A stretch of DNA of 64,000 bases from Enterovibrio sp045679545 (GTDB lineage: Bacteria > Pseudomonadota > Gammaproteobacteria > Enterobacterales > Vibrionaceae). Numbering within the stretch: position 1 is the first letter of the stretch; each line of letters begins with the position of its first letter. Where the stretch lies: the NCBI RefSeq assembly GCF_045679545.1, contig NZ_CP166194.1:2108001-2172000 (forward strand). Reading direction: 5' to 3'. The position numbers and the translations under genes are program-made. The notes beneath the pieces are model-generated. The model searched no databases, was not told where the DNA came from, and worked only from the letters and a program-made list of their open reading frames with translations. Below, piece after piece: positions 1 to 9,090 of this stretch.

Positions 1-392
1 TGATCATAGGATCCGATCAGGTTTGCGTGATCGACGGAAGGATCCTAGGGAAGCCTCACACACATAAACGCGCGGTTGAACAGCTAAAAGCAGCTTCAGG
101 TAAGCATGTCACCTTTTACACGGGTCTCACTTTACTCAATAGCAAAAGTGGAGACGCACAGACGGATGTTGAACCTTTTCATGTGTACTTTCGCTCGTTA
201 ACCGACAGTGAAATTGATAACTACGTAAGACGCGAGCAACCCCTCGACTGTGCAGGTAGTTTTAAATGTGAAAGCTTAGGTATTGCGTTGTTCAATAAGT
301 TGGAGGGAAGAGATCCCAACACCTTGGTCGGCTTACCTTTAATTCGGCTTTGCGAAATGTTTCGAGCAGAAGGTTACGAGGTATTGAATTGA
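1..392 (+). CDS. yceF: Maf/YceF family nucleotide pyrophosphatase, C-terminal part
   Basis: The reading frame is open from the window edge, so the 5' end and the true start lie outside. The visible part starts with IIGSDQVC, the Maf motif that follows the family's catalytic Asp/Glu region, and continues with GKPHTHKRAVEQL and the FHVYFR and YVRREQPLDCAGSF blocks typical of the YceF branch. YceF hydrolyses m7GTP and related modified nucleotides to the monophosphate and is cytoplasmic. About 130 residues are seen of a protein usually near 195. The GTG at 27 lies inside conserved sequence and is not a start. In E. coli yceF also lies next to rluC. Confidence 0.9.
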   Translation, partial: IIGSDQVCVIDGRILGKPHTHKRAVEQLKAASGKHVTFYTGLTLLNSKSGDAQTDVEPFHVYFRSLTDSEIDNYVRREQPLDCAGSFKCESLGIALFNKLEGRDPNTLVGLPLIRLCEMFRAEGYEVLN

Positions 393-420
393 TTCTAAGA
401 GCAAAATGAGTTTAAACGAA

Positions 421-448
421 AAGAGGGGCTAACCAGCGCCCCTCTTAC
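421..448. terminator. Bidirectional hairpin terminator between yceF and the HAD gene
   Basis: A 9-bp perfect inverted repeat (AAGAGGGGC at 421-429, GCCCCTCTT at 438-446) has an 8-base loop. On the minus strand it is followed by a T-rich run, so it fits best as the end of the rluC-HAD unit; it may also stop yceF transcripts. Confidence 0.65.
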
Positions 449-485
449 GTTAATACGCCATTTTCAGGCTGCAATATAAAATGAA

Positions 486-1127
486 CTACACCAAGGCATC
501 CAGCGACGGAATGATCGCCACAGGAGAGTATTGAGACAATACCACCTCGTCATGAACGCCCCAGGTAACACCAATAGCATCCACCCCTGCGTTTTTCGCC
601 AGAAGCATATCGTGCGAGGTGTCACCCACCATCACGGCTTCATGTGGCTGAACATTTAGTTCCTCTAATAAAGAGAGGACCATCAAAGGATCCGGCTTAG
701 ATGCGGTTTGATCCGCCGTTCGCGTTGACGTAAATAAATGCCCCGTGTCTGTTTCTAGCATGACACGATCTAAACCGATACGTGATTTTCCTGTGGCCAC
801 AGCAAGCACATAACCTTTATCTTTCAACGTTGTTAGAACGTCCACCACACCACCATAGAGCGCATGTGGTGTTGTATTCACTTCACGAAACTGCTCGCCG
901 TAATGCTTCTTCCACTCATCGAACTTTTCAGGTGGCGCCTCGGGATAGAGGTAGCGATATCCTTTTTCTAAACTTAACCCAATCATTTGCTTGAGTTCAT
1001 CAGAAGACAATTGAGGCAAACCACCCGTTAAACGGGCAGCCTCCGACAAACTCGACACGATTCGGGCTACAGAGTCCATGACAGTGCCATCCCAATCAAA
1101 GATCACTAACTTATAGTTAGTTAACAC
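486..1127 (-). CDS. HAD-superfamily hydrolase, phosphoglycolate phosphatase-like
   Basis: The 213-residue cytoplasmic protein is a HAD subfamily IA phosphatase. Motif I is FDWDGT with nucleophile Asp11 and acid/base Asp13; motif II is in ATGKS near residue 112; motif III/IV is MVGDTSHD near residue 168. An alpha-helical cap lies between motifs I and II. It resembles Gph-type phosphatases, but the substrate cannot be read from the sequence. Its start overlaps the end of rluC by 11 bases, so the two are probably co-transcribed and translationally coupled. Pairing with rluC is common in vibrios, which suggests housekeeping phosphate-ester clearance rather than a dedicated pathway. Confidence 0.88.
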   Translation of the reverse strand: MLTNYKLVIFDWDGTVMDSVARIVSSLSEAARLTGGLPQLSSDELKQMIGLSLEKGYRYLYPEAPPEKFDEWKKHYGEQFREVNTTPHALYGGVVDVLTTLKDKGYVLAVATGKSRIGLDRVMLETDTGHLFTSTRTADQTASKPDPLMVLSLLEELNVQPHEAVMVGDTSHDMLLAKNAGVDAIGVTWGVHDEVVLSQYSPVAIIPSLDALV

Positions 1128-2073
1128 TTGGCAGTTTCCTTAAGCCTTCTAAAACTCTCTCTAACTGTTTATCCAGCGGGGCAGAGATATCCATCATCTC
1201 TTCAGTGCCTGGGTGCGTAAACTTGATGTTGGCCGCATGCAAGAACAAACGGTTTAAGCCAAATTTCTTGGTGTAAGCATCAAAACGCGGATCGCCATAA
1301 CGGTCATCCCATGCAAGCGGATGGCCTGAATACTGAGCATGCACGCGAATTTGGTGTGTTCTACCCGTAATTGGGCTCGCTTGAACTAAAGTCGCCTGCT
1401 CAAATTGCTCCAGAATTTTAAACCGCGTTTCCGACGGTTTACCGTTAGGGTTTACACGCACAATACTGTTCACTTCGTTTTTCAATAAAGGGGCCGTTAC
1501 CTTCTTCATGGAAGGCTTCCATTTACCCATTGCCAGTGCGAAATAATATTTCTGCACGGTTTTCTCACGAAACTGCGCTTGAAGATGGCGCAGTGCCGAA
1601 CGTTTTTTAGCAATCAATAAGATACCTGAAGTATCTCGGTCTATACGATGCACTAATTCGAGGAAACGCGCGTCTGGTCGAAGTGCACGCATGGCCTCAA
1701 TAGCACCAAAATGGAGCCCACTACCGCCATGAACGGCAGTTCCGGACGGTTTATTGAGAACAAGCATGTGATCATCTTCATAAATCACACATTTTTCTAG
1801 TTCAGCCACTCTATCAAGCTTGGTGCTGGGAGCCGCAACCTGCGTCACCTCTGGGATCTTGATAGGTGGGAGACGGATAACATCGCCCTCTTGGAGCTTA
1901 TATTCCGGTTTTATGCGTTTTTTGTTAACTCGCACCTCTCCCTTGCGAAGAACGCGATAAATCATACTTTTAGGGACGTTTTTAAGCCTATTTCGGAGAA
2001 AATTATCGATCCGCTGGCCAGCAATGTCATCAGAAATGTCGATGAACTGCACTTGGGGTTTATCTGTATTCAT
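1117..2073 (-). CDS. rluC: 23S rRNA pseudouridine(955/2504/2580) synthase RluC
   Basis: The 318-residue protein has an N-terminal S4 RNA-binding domain (about residues 18-75, including GQRIDNFLRNRL) followed by the RluA-type catalytic domain. The catalytic motif HRIDRDTSG carries Asp145, matching Asp144 of E. coli RluC. The downstream GRTHQIRVH block is also present. It isomerises three uridines near the peptidyl-transferase centre of 23S rRNA. Length and the divergent position next to rne match the gammaproteobacterial arrangement. The start codon has only a weak ribosome-binding site. No anomaly is seen. Confidence 0.96.
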   Translation of the reverse strand: MNTDKPQVQFIDISDDIAGQRIDNFLRNRLKNVPKSMIYRVLRKGEVRVNKKRIKPEYKLQEGDVIRLPPIKIPEVTQVAAPSTKLDRVAELEKCVIYEDDHMLVLNKPSGTAVHGGSGLHFGAIEAMRALRPDARFLELVHRIDRDTSGILLIAKKRSALRHLQAQFREKTVQKYYFALAMGKWKPSMKKVTAPLLKNEVNSIVRVNPNGKPSETRFKILEQFEQATLVQASPITGRTHQIRVHAQYSGHPLAWDDRYGDPRFDAYTKKFGLNRLFLHAANIKFTHPGTEEMMDISAPLDKQLERVLEGLRKLPSVN

Positions 2074-2227
2074 AGGACATCGATTCTACATTGCATCAAA
2101 GTAGTTTGCTGCAAAAAAGTGTCCCTGCTATAGTTGCGCCGTAATGCAAGAAAGTTTGCAGCTTTTTTGCACGTCACGACTAAAAAGTCGACAAATAGAG
2201 TAAATCTTTACCGCTTTTTCCAAGGCA

Positions 2228-2256
2228 TTGACCATTCACGGCACTATCTCTATGTA
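2228..2256 (+). promoter_or_regulatory. Candidate sigma-70 promoter for rne
   Basis: TTGACC at 2228-2233 is followed after 17 bases by TATGTA at 2251-2256. It lies about 320 bases before the rne start, which would give a long leader like that of E. coli rne. Based on pattern match only. Confidence 0.4.
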
Positions 2257-2262
2257 GTATAT

Positions 2263-2583
2263 GATTCGCTGAGAGTTCAAGACGTCCTAATCATGCAGCA
2301 ATTGGCGTAAGACATGAGGAATAAAGCACCCGTTAGTTTGTTGGCACGACGGGATAAATAACCAGTGTCAAAGAGACTATCGCCATTTGTGGCGAAGAGC
2401 CGACTGAATAAGGCGGAGTGATTTCTAATTTCCGCGTCAGTGGGTCGATGAGTAGTGCCCTAGAGCGTCCCTGATTTCCCAGCCGTGAGGTTGCATTAAT
2501 ATCAGACTTGGGACCTGGCAGCATTGCGTGTTTTGTCTCGTATCCGACAACTAATAACAACAAATAATCGAGAAAAAATTGAT
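2263..2583 (+). promoter_or_regulatory. Structured 5' leader of rne (probable autoregulatory UTR)
   Basis: The leader holds several self-complementary segments: CCCGT/ACGGG around 2329-2353, a tight hairpin TCGCCA-TTTG-TGGCGA at 2380-2395, a GCGGA/TCCGC pair just downstream, and a CCCAG/CTTGGG pair around 2480-2515. In E. coli the rne leader contains a conserved stem-loop (hp2) through which RNase E controls its own mRNA. A similar role here is inferred from position and structure, not from a sequence comparison. Confidence 0.5.
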
Positions 2584-5500
2584 ATGAAAAGAATGTTGAT
2601 CAACGCAACTCAAAAAGAAGAGTTGCGCGTCGCATTGGTTGACGGTCAGCGCTTATACGATCTAGATATCGAAAGCTCTGGTCATGAATCGAAGAAAGCA
2701 AACATCTATAAAGGTCGCATTACCCGTATTGAACCAAGTCTTGAAGCAGCATTTGTAGACTACGGTTCAGAACGTCACGGCTTCCTTCCTCTAAAAGAAA
2801 TTGCTCGCGAATACTTCCCAGACAACTACAGCTATCAAGGCCGCCCAAACATCAAAGAGGTGTTGAAGGAAGGCCAAGAAGTCATTGTTCAAGTCGACAA
2901 AGAAGAACGTGGTAACAAAGGCGCAGCCCTTACCACATTTATCTCTCTTGCCGGTAGCTATCTGGTTCTTATGCCAAACAACCCTCGTGCAGGCGGTATT
3001 TCTCGTCGTATCGAAGGTGAAGAGCGTAGCCAACTGAAAGAAGCAATGTCTGGTCTTACACTGCCTCAGGGCATGGGTTTGATCGTTCGTACTGCAGGCG
3101 TCGGTAAATCTGCTGAAGAACTTGAGTGGGATCTAAAATATCTGCTGAATAACTGGGAACGTATCCAGGGTGCAGCAGAAACCAAAGTCGCTCCGTTCCT
3201 GATCTATCAAGAAAGTGACGTCATTGCTCGTGCGTTTCGTGACTACCTCCGCCGTGACATTGGTGAAGTATTGATCGACAGCGAAACTGTTTATAATCAA
3301 GCGCGTGAGCGTATTCAGGCAACACGCCCTGACTTCCTTCAGCGTGTTAAGTACTACGAAGGCGAAGTTCCACTATTTAGCCACTATCAAATTGAGAGCC
3401 AGATTGAATCTGCGTTCCAACGCGAAGTTCGTTTGCCGTCTGGCGGTTCAATTGTTATTGACCCAACCGAAGCACTGACCTCTATCGACATCAACTCTGC
3501 ACGTGCAACAAAGGGTTCTGATATCGAAGAAACCGCACTGCAAACTAACCTAGAAGCAGCGGATGAAATTGCACGTCAATTGCGCCTGCGTGACTTAGGT
3601 GGCTTAGTTGTTATCGACTTCATCGACATGACACCTGTGCGTAACCAGCGTGAAGTTGAAAACCGTCTGCGTGAAGCTGTCCGCATGGACCGCGCTCGCG
3701 TTCAGATTGGCCGTATTTCCCGCTTTGGTCTGTTAGAAATGTCTCGCCAACGCTTGAGCCCATCTCTTGCTGAAGCTAGCCACCACATTTGTCCTCGTTG
3801 TACGGGCACAGGTGTTGTGCGTGACAATGAATCATTGTCACTTTCTATCCTTCGCCTTATCGAAGAAGAAGCGTTAAAAGAAAACACTACACAAGTGATG
3901 GCAATCGTGCCCGTTGCTGTAGCTTCATACCTTCTGAATGAAAAACGTCGTTCTGTTCAACACGTTGAGAAGTACCACAACGTCCGTGTTGTGATTGCTC
4001 CAAACGCCGAGATGGACACGCCTCATTTTGAAGTCGTACGTGTGCGTGGTGGCGATGAAAACACAACACTTTCATACGATCTGCCACAACATCTTGAAGC
4101 AATTCGTGAAGCGGAAAGCAAAGATGATGCACCTGCAGAGCGCGTCGTTAAAAAACGCGAAGAGCCTGCACTAGCAACCTTCGCTGCGCCAGCATCGCCA
4201 ACGCCTTCTCCGCAAGCTGCTCCAGCAGCACCTGCGAAGTCGAACGATGCCACTCCAGGATTACTATCTCGTGTTGTTTCCTTCATCTCTGGCCTGTTTG
4301 CAGGCAGTAAACCTGTAGAAGAAGATAAGCCACAAGAGCCTGTACGCGAAAACCGCAACCGTCGTGATCAAAAACGCTCACAAGACCGCACTCGTCGTGG
4401 ATCTCGTGGTGTTCAACGTGATGAAAACGGCAGAAACAGCGAGCGTAGCGATGGCCGTAAACCGCGTCGCAACAACAGAGAGCGCCCAGAAAACACTGAG
4501 CGTAACATCGAGCGTCAAGAAAAGCCGACGAAGAAGCAAACTCGCAAGCCAGTTGAGAAGGTAGAAAGAACCGACCAACGTCAGCAAGTGAAAGTGGCTA
4601 AGCCAGCGAAAGAAGACGCACCTGTTGTTAAGCAAGAAGTTGCTAAACAAGAGAAAGTGGAAAAGACGGAGAAAGTGAAACAACGCCGTCAACGCCGCAA
4701 CCTCAACAAGAAAGTCCGTGTTGCTGATTCAGCACAAGAAGCCGAAGCAGCAGTAAGTCCGCTGCTGGAGATGGGTCAAGCGGTTGCTACCGAAGCGAAA
4801 GCGGAAGTGCAAAACCACGAGTCAACCACACCTGTAGTAGATGCATCGGAAAACACGGAACAACGTGACGAGAAACGTCGTAATCGCCGCTCTCCACGTC
4901 ACCTGCGTGCAAGTGGTCAGCGCCGTCGTCGCAACAACCGTGATGAAAACGACACCTCTTCAACTGAGCAAGCACTAGACCAATTGGACATGATGGAAAC
5001 AGCAGTTTCTGTTGTAGAGAAACGTAATCAAGTGGTCTTGAAGTCTGGCGTTGCTTCTCCAGAAATGGCAATGGGTAAAGTTTGGCCGTCAAAAACTGCC
5101 ATCAAAGCCCCTGTCGTTGCTGATGTTGTGACTGAAGAAGTGGCTGCTGCTGTTCCAACTGAACAAGTTGTTGTAGGAAAACCTTCTTTGGGTGGCGTTG
5201 CCTTCCCTGAAATGGCAATGGGTAAAGTATTCCCACGTCGTCCTGCACCAAGTGTGTTGGAAGAAAAAGCCAAAACAGAAGGTACTGAAGCACTAAGCGA
5301 AGAGCTACCTGTTACCATTAACGAGCCAGTAGAAGTGCTGCCACAAGTGGCCGTAGAAGAAACAGCGGCCGTTGAATCACTCGCGGCAGAGGCTTCTCAA
5401 GTAGAAGCTGACGTTAAAGGTGTTATGGAAGCAAGTGAAATTCCAGCCGTTGAAGTATCTAAAGCTGTTGAAGTAGCTAAGGCTGTTGAAGCGCCAGTGA

Positions 5501-5676
5501 TTCGCTACCGCCAAGTTGCTGCGCCTATGGCCAAAGCACCAGCGCCTGAAAATAATGCAGCAGCGGTAGAAGTTGCTATTGCAGATTTCCGCCGCGAAGT
5601 GACACAAACCAAACAAGCAGGCAGCGATACCGCGACAAGTCGCGCAACAGCACCTGCGACTAAACCTAGCTTCTAA
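2584..5676 (+). CDS. rne: Ribonuclease E
   Basis: This 1030-residue protein is the endoribonuclease scaffold of the RNA degradosome. I start it at ATG 2584 because MKRMLINATQ matches the E. coli N-terminus; an in-frame upstream extension exists but lies in the leader. The N-terminal half carries the S1 domain (near residues 36-120), the catalytic Asp blocks in IDINSARATKGSD and VIDFIDMT, and the zinc-link CPRCTGTG. Around residues 557-573 GLLSRVVSFISGLFAG fits the amphipathic membrane-targeting helix. The rest is a disordered Arg/Lys- and Glu/Ala-rich scaffold. It contains two copies of PEMAMGKV (near residues 822 and 873) and a Pro/Ala-rich tail that probably binds partner enzymes. Confidence 0.97.
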   Translation: MKRMLINATQKEELRVALVDGQRLYDLDIESSGHESKKANIYKGRITRIEPSLEAAFVDYGSERHGFLPLKEIAREYFPDNYSYQGRPNIKEVLKEGQEVIVQVDKEERGNKGAALTTFISLAGSYLVLMPNNPRAGGISRRIEGEERSQLKEAMSGLTLPQGMGLIVRTAGVGKSAEELEWDLKYLLNNWERIQGAAETKVAPFLIYQESDVIARAFRDYLRRDIGEVLIDSETVYNQARERIQATRPDFLQRVKYYEGEVPLFSHYQIESQIESAFQREVRLPSGGSIVIDPTEALTSIDINSARATKGSDIEETALQTNLEAADEIARQLRLRDLGGLVVIDFIDMTPVRNQREVENRLREAVRMDRARVQIGRISRFGLLEMSRQRLSPSLAEASHHICPRCTGTGVVRDNESLSLSILRLIEEEALKENTTQVMAIVPVAVASYLLNEKRRSVQHVEKYHNVRVVIAPNAEMDTPHFEVVRVRGGDENTTLSYDLPQHLEAIREAESKDDAPAERVVKKREEPALATFAAPASPTPSPQAAPAAPAKSNDATPGLLSRVVSFISGLFAGSKPVEEDKPQEPVRENRNRRDQKRSQDRTRRGSRGVQRDENGRNSERSDGRKPRRNNRERPENTERNIERQEKPTKKQTRKPVEKVERTDQRQQVKVAKPAKEDAPVVKQEVAKQEKVEKTEKVKQRRQRRNLNKKVRVADSAQEAEAAVSPLLEMGQAVATEAKAEVQNHESTTPVVDASENTEQRDEKRRNRRSPRHLRASGQRRRRNNRDENDTSSTEQALDQLDMMETAVSVVEKRNQVVLKSGVASPEMAMGKVWPSKTAIKAPVVADVVTEEVAAAVPTEQVVVGKPSLGGVAFPEMAMGKVFPRRPAPSVLEEKAKTEGTEALSEELPVTINEPVEVLPQVAVEETAAVESLAAEASQVEADVKGVMEASEIPAVEVSKAVEVAKAVEAPVIRYRQVAAPMAKAPAPENNAAAVEVAIADFRREVTQTKQAGSDTATSRATAPATKPSF

Positions 5677-5693
5677 ATAAACTAGGTTGAGCG

Positions 5694-5726
5694 AAAAGAG
5701 CCATGCTTGTCATGGCTCTTTTTTTA
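5694..5726 (+). terminator. Rho-independent terminator of rne
   Basis: A 10-bp stem (AAGAGCCATG at 5696-5705, CATGGCTCTT at 5711-5720) with a 5-base loop is followed by an uninterrupted T run. Confidence 0.9.
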
Positions 5727-6029
5727 TTTCTAGCATTTACAATGCCTGCACGAGATAAAGACAAGGACTTCGACATTACTTTCATGACAACATCCCCTTT
5801 GAGGTCTCATGAAGCTATCATTTATCCTTCACCTAGCACTCGCTAACTGACTGTTCAATCTGCAAAGTTTTCACTGTTATCATTTACAATATCGTTACCA
5901 ACATTGAACAAAATCACACTTTTCGGTAGTATCCGCAGGCGTTAACACTTTGCGACATGTTGACTTCGCAGAGTCATACTTTTTTGCACTACCCTTTTAA
6001 CCCAACATTTTAAGAAGTAATCCGACACG
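5727..6029. other. Intergenic region before the SulP gene
   Basis: About 300 bases, AT-rich, between the rne terminator and the anion transporter. No conserved ORF, repeat or convincing RNA was found. It presumably holds the transporter promoter, but no clear -35/-10 pair stands out. Confidence 0.5.
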
Positions 6030-7586
6030 ATGTTTGAATTTCCTAAATTTCCCCAACACTCTGTGAAAAACGACGTATTGTCGGGACTGACTGTTGCTCT
6101 GGCCTTGGTGCCGGAAGCCGTCGCTTTCGCCTTCGTTGCGGGCGTAGACCCAATGGTTGGTCTTTATGCGGCCTTTATTATGGGTCTGCTGACGTCCATT
6201 CTTGGTGGTCGACCTGGCATGATTTCCGGCGCAACAGGTGCAATGGCAGTTGTCATGGTCAGTCTGGTTGCTGAACACGGCGTTCAGTATCTCTTTGCCG
6301 CTGTCATGCTTGCTGGCCTCATTCAAGTGTCCGCCGGTGTGTTCAAGCTGGGTAAATTTATCCGTATGGTACCGCATCCGGTAATGATTGGTTTTGTAAA
6401 CGGTCTAGCCATCGTCATCTTCCTCGCACAGCTAGGGCAGTTCAAAGCCCCGGACGCTTCAGGAGCGCTAGTTTGGCTGCAAGGCGAACAGCTTTACCTC
6501 ATGTTAGGTCTAGTTGCGATTACGATGGCAATTATCCATTTCCTGCCAAAGCTGACGACTTCAGTGCCATCTTCGTTGGTTGCGATTGTTTCAGTGACTG
6601 CTGCAGTCGTATTTCTTGATCTGGATACCCGCAACGTTGTCGACTTCTTGCGCGCAATGAGTGGCGATGCGAATGCAACGCTCGCTGGCACGTTACCGAC
6701 GTTCTCTGTTCCCTCGGTTCCCTTTAATCTTGAAACACTCTATATCATCTTGCCTTACGCGCTTATTCTTGCTGCCGTCGGCCTGATTGAGTCTTTACTG
6801 ACCCTGACAGTTATTGATGAAATGACAGGTACTCGTGGTCGCGGTAACCGCGAATGTGTCGGTCAAGGCGTTGCAAACGTAACCTGTTCAGTGTTTGGCG
6901 CAATGGGTGGCTGTGCCATGATTGGGCAATCAATGATCAACGTTAACTCAGGTGGTCGCGGCCGCTTGTCAGGTATTGTTGCTGCCATCGCCCTGCTCTG
7001 CTTCATCTTGTTTACATCGTCACTGATTGAAATGATCCCGTTAGCCGCGCTGGTTGGTGTGATGTTCATGGTGGTCATTGGTACTTTTGAATGGGCAACG
7101 TTCAAGCTTGCACGTCGTGTGCCTAAGAAAGATTTCTTCGTGATCGTTCTTGTTACTGCCGTGACAGTCATGACCGATTTGGCAATCGCCGTTATCGTGG
7201 GTGTGATAGTGTCTGCTCTGATGTTTGCATGGGAACATGCTAAACACATCTTCGCGTCGAGCCATATTAACGAACAAGGTTCAAAAGTTTACGAAGTAAA
7301 CGGTCCTTTGTTCTTTGGTTCAGTTGCGAATTTCCTTGAGTTGTTCGACACGCAGAACGATCCAGATGACGTCATTGTTGATTTCGGTAAGTCACGTGTT
7401 GTTGATCACTCTGCGATTGAAGCGATCGATACATTGGCAGACCGCTACAACAAAGCAGGTAAAACACTGCACCTTCGCCATTTATCGCATGACTGCCAAG
7501 CATTGCTAACTAAAGCGGGTAGCTTGGTTGAAATCAATCATATTGAAGATCCAAACTACAAAGTGGCAGATGACCTATTGGGTTAA
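6030..7586 (+). CDS. SulP-family inorganic anion transporter with STAS domain
   Basis: The 518-residue inner-membrane protein has hydrophobic segments covering residues 1 to about 405. They include the SulP signature ALALVPEAVAFAFVAGVDPMVGLYAAF near the N-terminus and the ISGATGAMAVV segment. A cytoplasmic STAS domain follows (about 425-505, GPLFFGSVANF ... VVDHSAIEAID). Family members move sulfate, bicarbonate, dicarboxylates or chloride, usually with Na+ or H+; the substrate cannot be assigned here. It stands alone between its own upstream region and a downstream terminator. Length is typical and no defect is visible. Confidence 0.92.
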   Translation: MFEFPKFPQHSVKNDVLSGLTVALALVPEAVAFAFVAGVDPMVGLYAAFIMGLLTSILGGRPGMISGATGAMAVVMVSLVAEHGVQYLFAAVMLAGLIQVSAGVFKLGKFIRMVPHPVMIGFVNGLAIVIFLAQLGQFKAPDASGALVWLQGEQLYLMLGLVAITMAIIHFLPKLTTSVPSSLVAIVSVTAAVVFLDLDTRNVVDFLRAMSGDANATLAGTLPTFSVPSVPFNLETLYIILPYALILAAVGLIESLLTLTVIDEMTGTRGRGNRECVGQGVANVTCSVFGAMGGCAMIGQSMINVNSGGRGRLSGIVAAIALLCFILFTSSLIEMIPLAALVGVMFMVVIGTFEWATFKLARRVPKKDFFVIVLVTAVTVMTDLAIAVIVGVIVSALMFAWEHAKHIFASSHINEQGSKVYEVNGPLFFGSVANFLELFDTQNDPDDVIVDFGKSRVVDHSAIEAIDTLADRYNKAGKTLHLRHLSHDCQALLTKAGSLVEINHIEDPNYKVADDLLG

Positions 7587-7626
7587 CGCCCAACGTCACG
7601 CATTAGCAATACACCTGTAAAAGAAA

Positions 7627-7658
7627 CAAAAAAGCGAGCTATTTAGCTCGCTTTTTCT
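7627..7658. terminator. Terminator between the SulP and FAS1 genes
   Basis: AAAGCGAGCTA at 7631-7641 pairs with TAGCTCGCTTT at 7644-7654, with T-rich sequence after it and A-rich sequence before it. It can serve both converging genes. Confidence 0.88.
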
Positions 7659-7698
7659 TCTTTTTTTATTAGTGTTTAACGCCGGTTTTGCCGCTAAC

Positions 7699-8211
7699 TC
7701 ACTGAGGAATAATCACATTATCGATAACATGAATGACGCCGTTTGATGCCACGATGTCCGTTGCAACCACATTAGCGTTATCCACTTTAACGCCATTCGA
7801 AGCGTCAACTTTGATCATGTTTCCTTGCACCGTCGGCGCTTCAGTCATAGCTACCACATCCGCAGCCATCACCTTGCCTGGTACCACGTGATAGGTCAAA
7901 ATCGAAATCAATTTATCTTTATTTTCTGGCAGTAAGAGACTTTCAACTGTGCCAGCGGGAAGCTTAGCGAATGCGTCATTGGTAGGTGCAAACACCGTGA
8001 ATGGCCCCTTCCCTTGCAACGTTTCAACTAAACCTGCCGCTTTAACGGCGGCAACGAGCGTACTAAAATCGGGGTTGCTTGCTGCAATCTCAACGATGTT
8101 CTTCTTCATTCCATGATCATCAGCTTGCACGCTAAATACACCAATCACTAATGCACACACTGATGCCAACAGGGTAGATTTTACTGACGAAAAAACCTTT
8201 GTAGAAATCAT
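7699..8211 (-). CDS. Secreted fasciclin (FAS1) domain protein
   Basis: The 170-residue protein begins with a signal peptide (LLASVCALVIGVFSVQA then ADDHG) and has a single FAS1 domain. The diagnostic blocks are GPFTVFAPTNDAFAKLP, LTYHVVPGK and the C-terminal NGVIHVIDNVIIP. FAS1 domains mediate adhesion or carbohydrate/ligand contact; bacterial single-domain members are periplasmic or extracellular and mostly uncharacterised. A good ribosome-binding site (AAGGAGAG) precedes the ATG. The gene appears monocistronic. Confidence 0.92.
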   Translation of the reverse strand: MISTKVFSSVKSTLLASVCALVIGVFSVQADDHGMKKNIVEIAASNPDFSTLVAAVKAAGLVETLQGKGPFTVFAPTNDAFAKLPAGTVESLLLPENKDKLISILTYHVVPGKVMAADVVAMTEAPTVQGNMIKVDASNGVKVDNANVVATDIVASNGVIHVIDNVIIPQ

Positions 8212-8383
8212 ACGATCTCTCCTTCTTAAAAACGCTATTTGCGTGGGGATGAAGCCCCGTGAGTGCTGATCAGCAGAGATGAATACGAGGGTATCTGTGA
8301 ATTAGATTACGAATACGGTTTGTTTTTTCATCGAAAGCCATCGATTCATCAATATATTCTGTCGATCACTCGATTCAATATCG

Positions 8384-9067
8384 CTAGTTCTCGCAGCAAA
8401 GAGACATGAAATGTTGGAAGTTTTTCGTCGCTGAAGTTTCAAAGCTCTCATCCAACACAGCAACGCTTTTAATTCGATCTAAACGAAAGTTTCGGTATTC
8501 ATCGCGAAGTTCACACCAAGCCACGAGCGTCCATACTTTGCCCCAATACACTTGACCAAGTGGGTGGATGACCCGTTCGCTGGCCACCTTCTCACCCGTT
8601 TCGTATTCAATACGCACTTTGGTTTTTCCTGATGCTGCTGCGCGCAATACATCACCACGCTCCGCATGGTCACTTTCAACATGAAATGCCGGCACAGCAA
8701 GCGGCAACGCTTCAATTTGCGCTTTCAAATGTTCCGGTAAGATAGAGTGAATTTTACGAGAGGCGGATTCGGACGCTGATGCGAGGCGTTTATCAGACCA
8801 TGCCTCAACCATCTTCATACCCAATTCTAAGGCAAGCATTTCTTCTTCGGTGAACATCAGTGGCGGTAAGTGGGAACCTTTGCCGAGCAAATAGCCAACC
8901 CCTGCTTCTCCTTCAATGGGCACGCCCGAAAGAAGCAGAGATTGAACATCGCGGTAAATCGTGCGCTCACTAACACCTAGCTCGACAGCCAATGCATTCG
9001 CCGTCACCGCGTAACGTTTAGAACGTAACAGCGTCAACAGTTCAAATAAGCGCTCCGATTTACTCAT
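8384..9067 (-). CDS. YafY/DeoR-type HTH regulator with WYL domain
   Basis: The 227-residue cytoplasmic regulator has an N-terminal winged helix (residues 1-60, ELGVSERTIYRDVQSLLLSGVPIEGEAGVGYLL) and a WYL-type ligand-binding domain in the C-terminal half (IHPLGQVYWGKVWTLVAWCELRDEYRNFRLDRI). WYL regulators sense nucleotides or nucleic-acid fragments in studied cases; the ligand here is unknown. It lies 23 bases downstream of the ABM-like gene on the same strand, so the two are probably one operon, and regulation of that pair is the simplest role. Confidence 0.9.
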   Translation of the reverse strand: MSKSERLFELLTLLRSKRYAVTANALAVELGVSERTIYRDVQSLLLSGVPIEGEAGVGYLLGKGSHLPPLMFTEEEMLALELGMKMVEAWSDKRLASASESASRKIHSILPEHLKAQIEALPLAVPAFHVESDHAERGDVLRAAASGKTKVRIEYETGEKVASERVIHPLGQVYWGKVWTLVAWCELRDEYRNFRLDRIKSVAVLDESFETSATKNFQHFMSLCCEN

Positions 9068-9090
9068 TCACCATTCCTGTTTGTTATTCT

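Noticed and set aside
2524..2583. Upstream in-frame extension of rne by 20 codons
   Set aside because: The conserved E. coli-like N-terminus begins at ATG 2584, and the extension lies in the structured leader.
4023..4692. Minus-strand open frames inside rne
   Set aside because: They are antisense reflections of the Arg/Glu/Ala-rich scaffold codons; the plus-strand frame is clearly coding.
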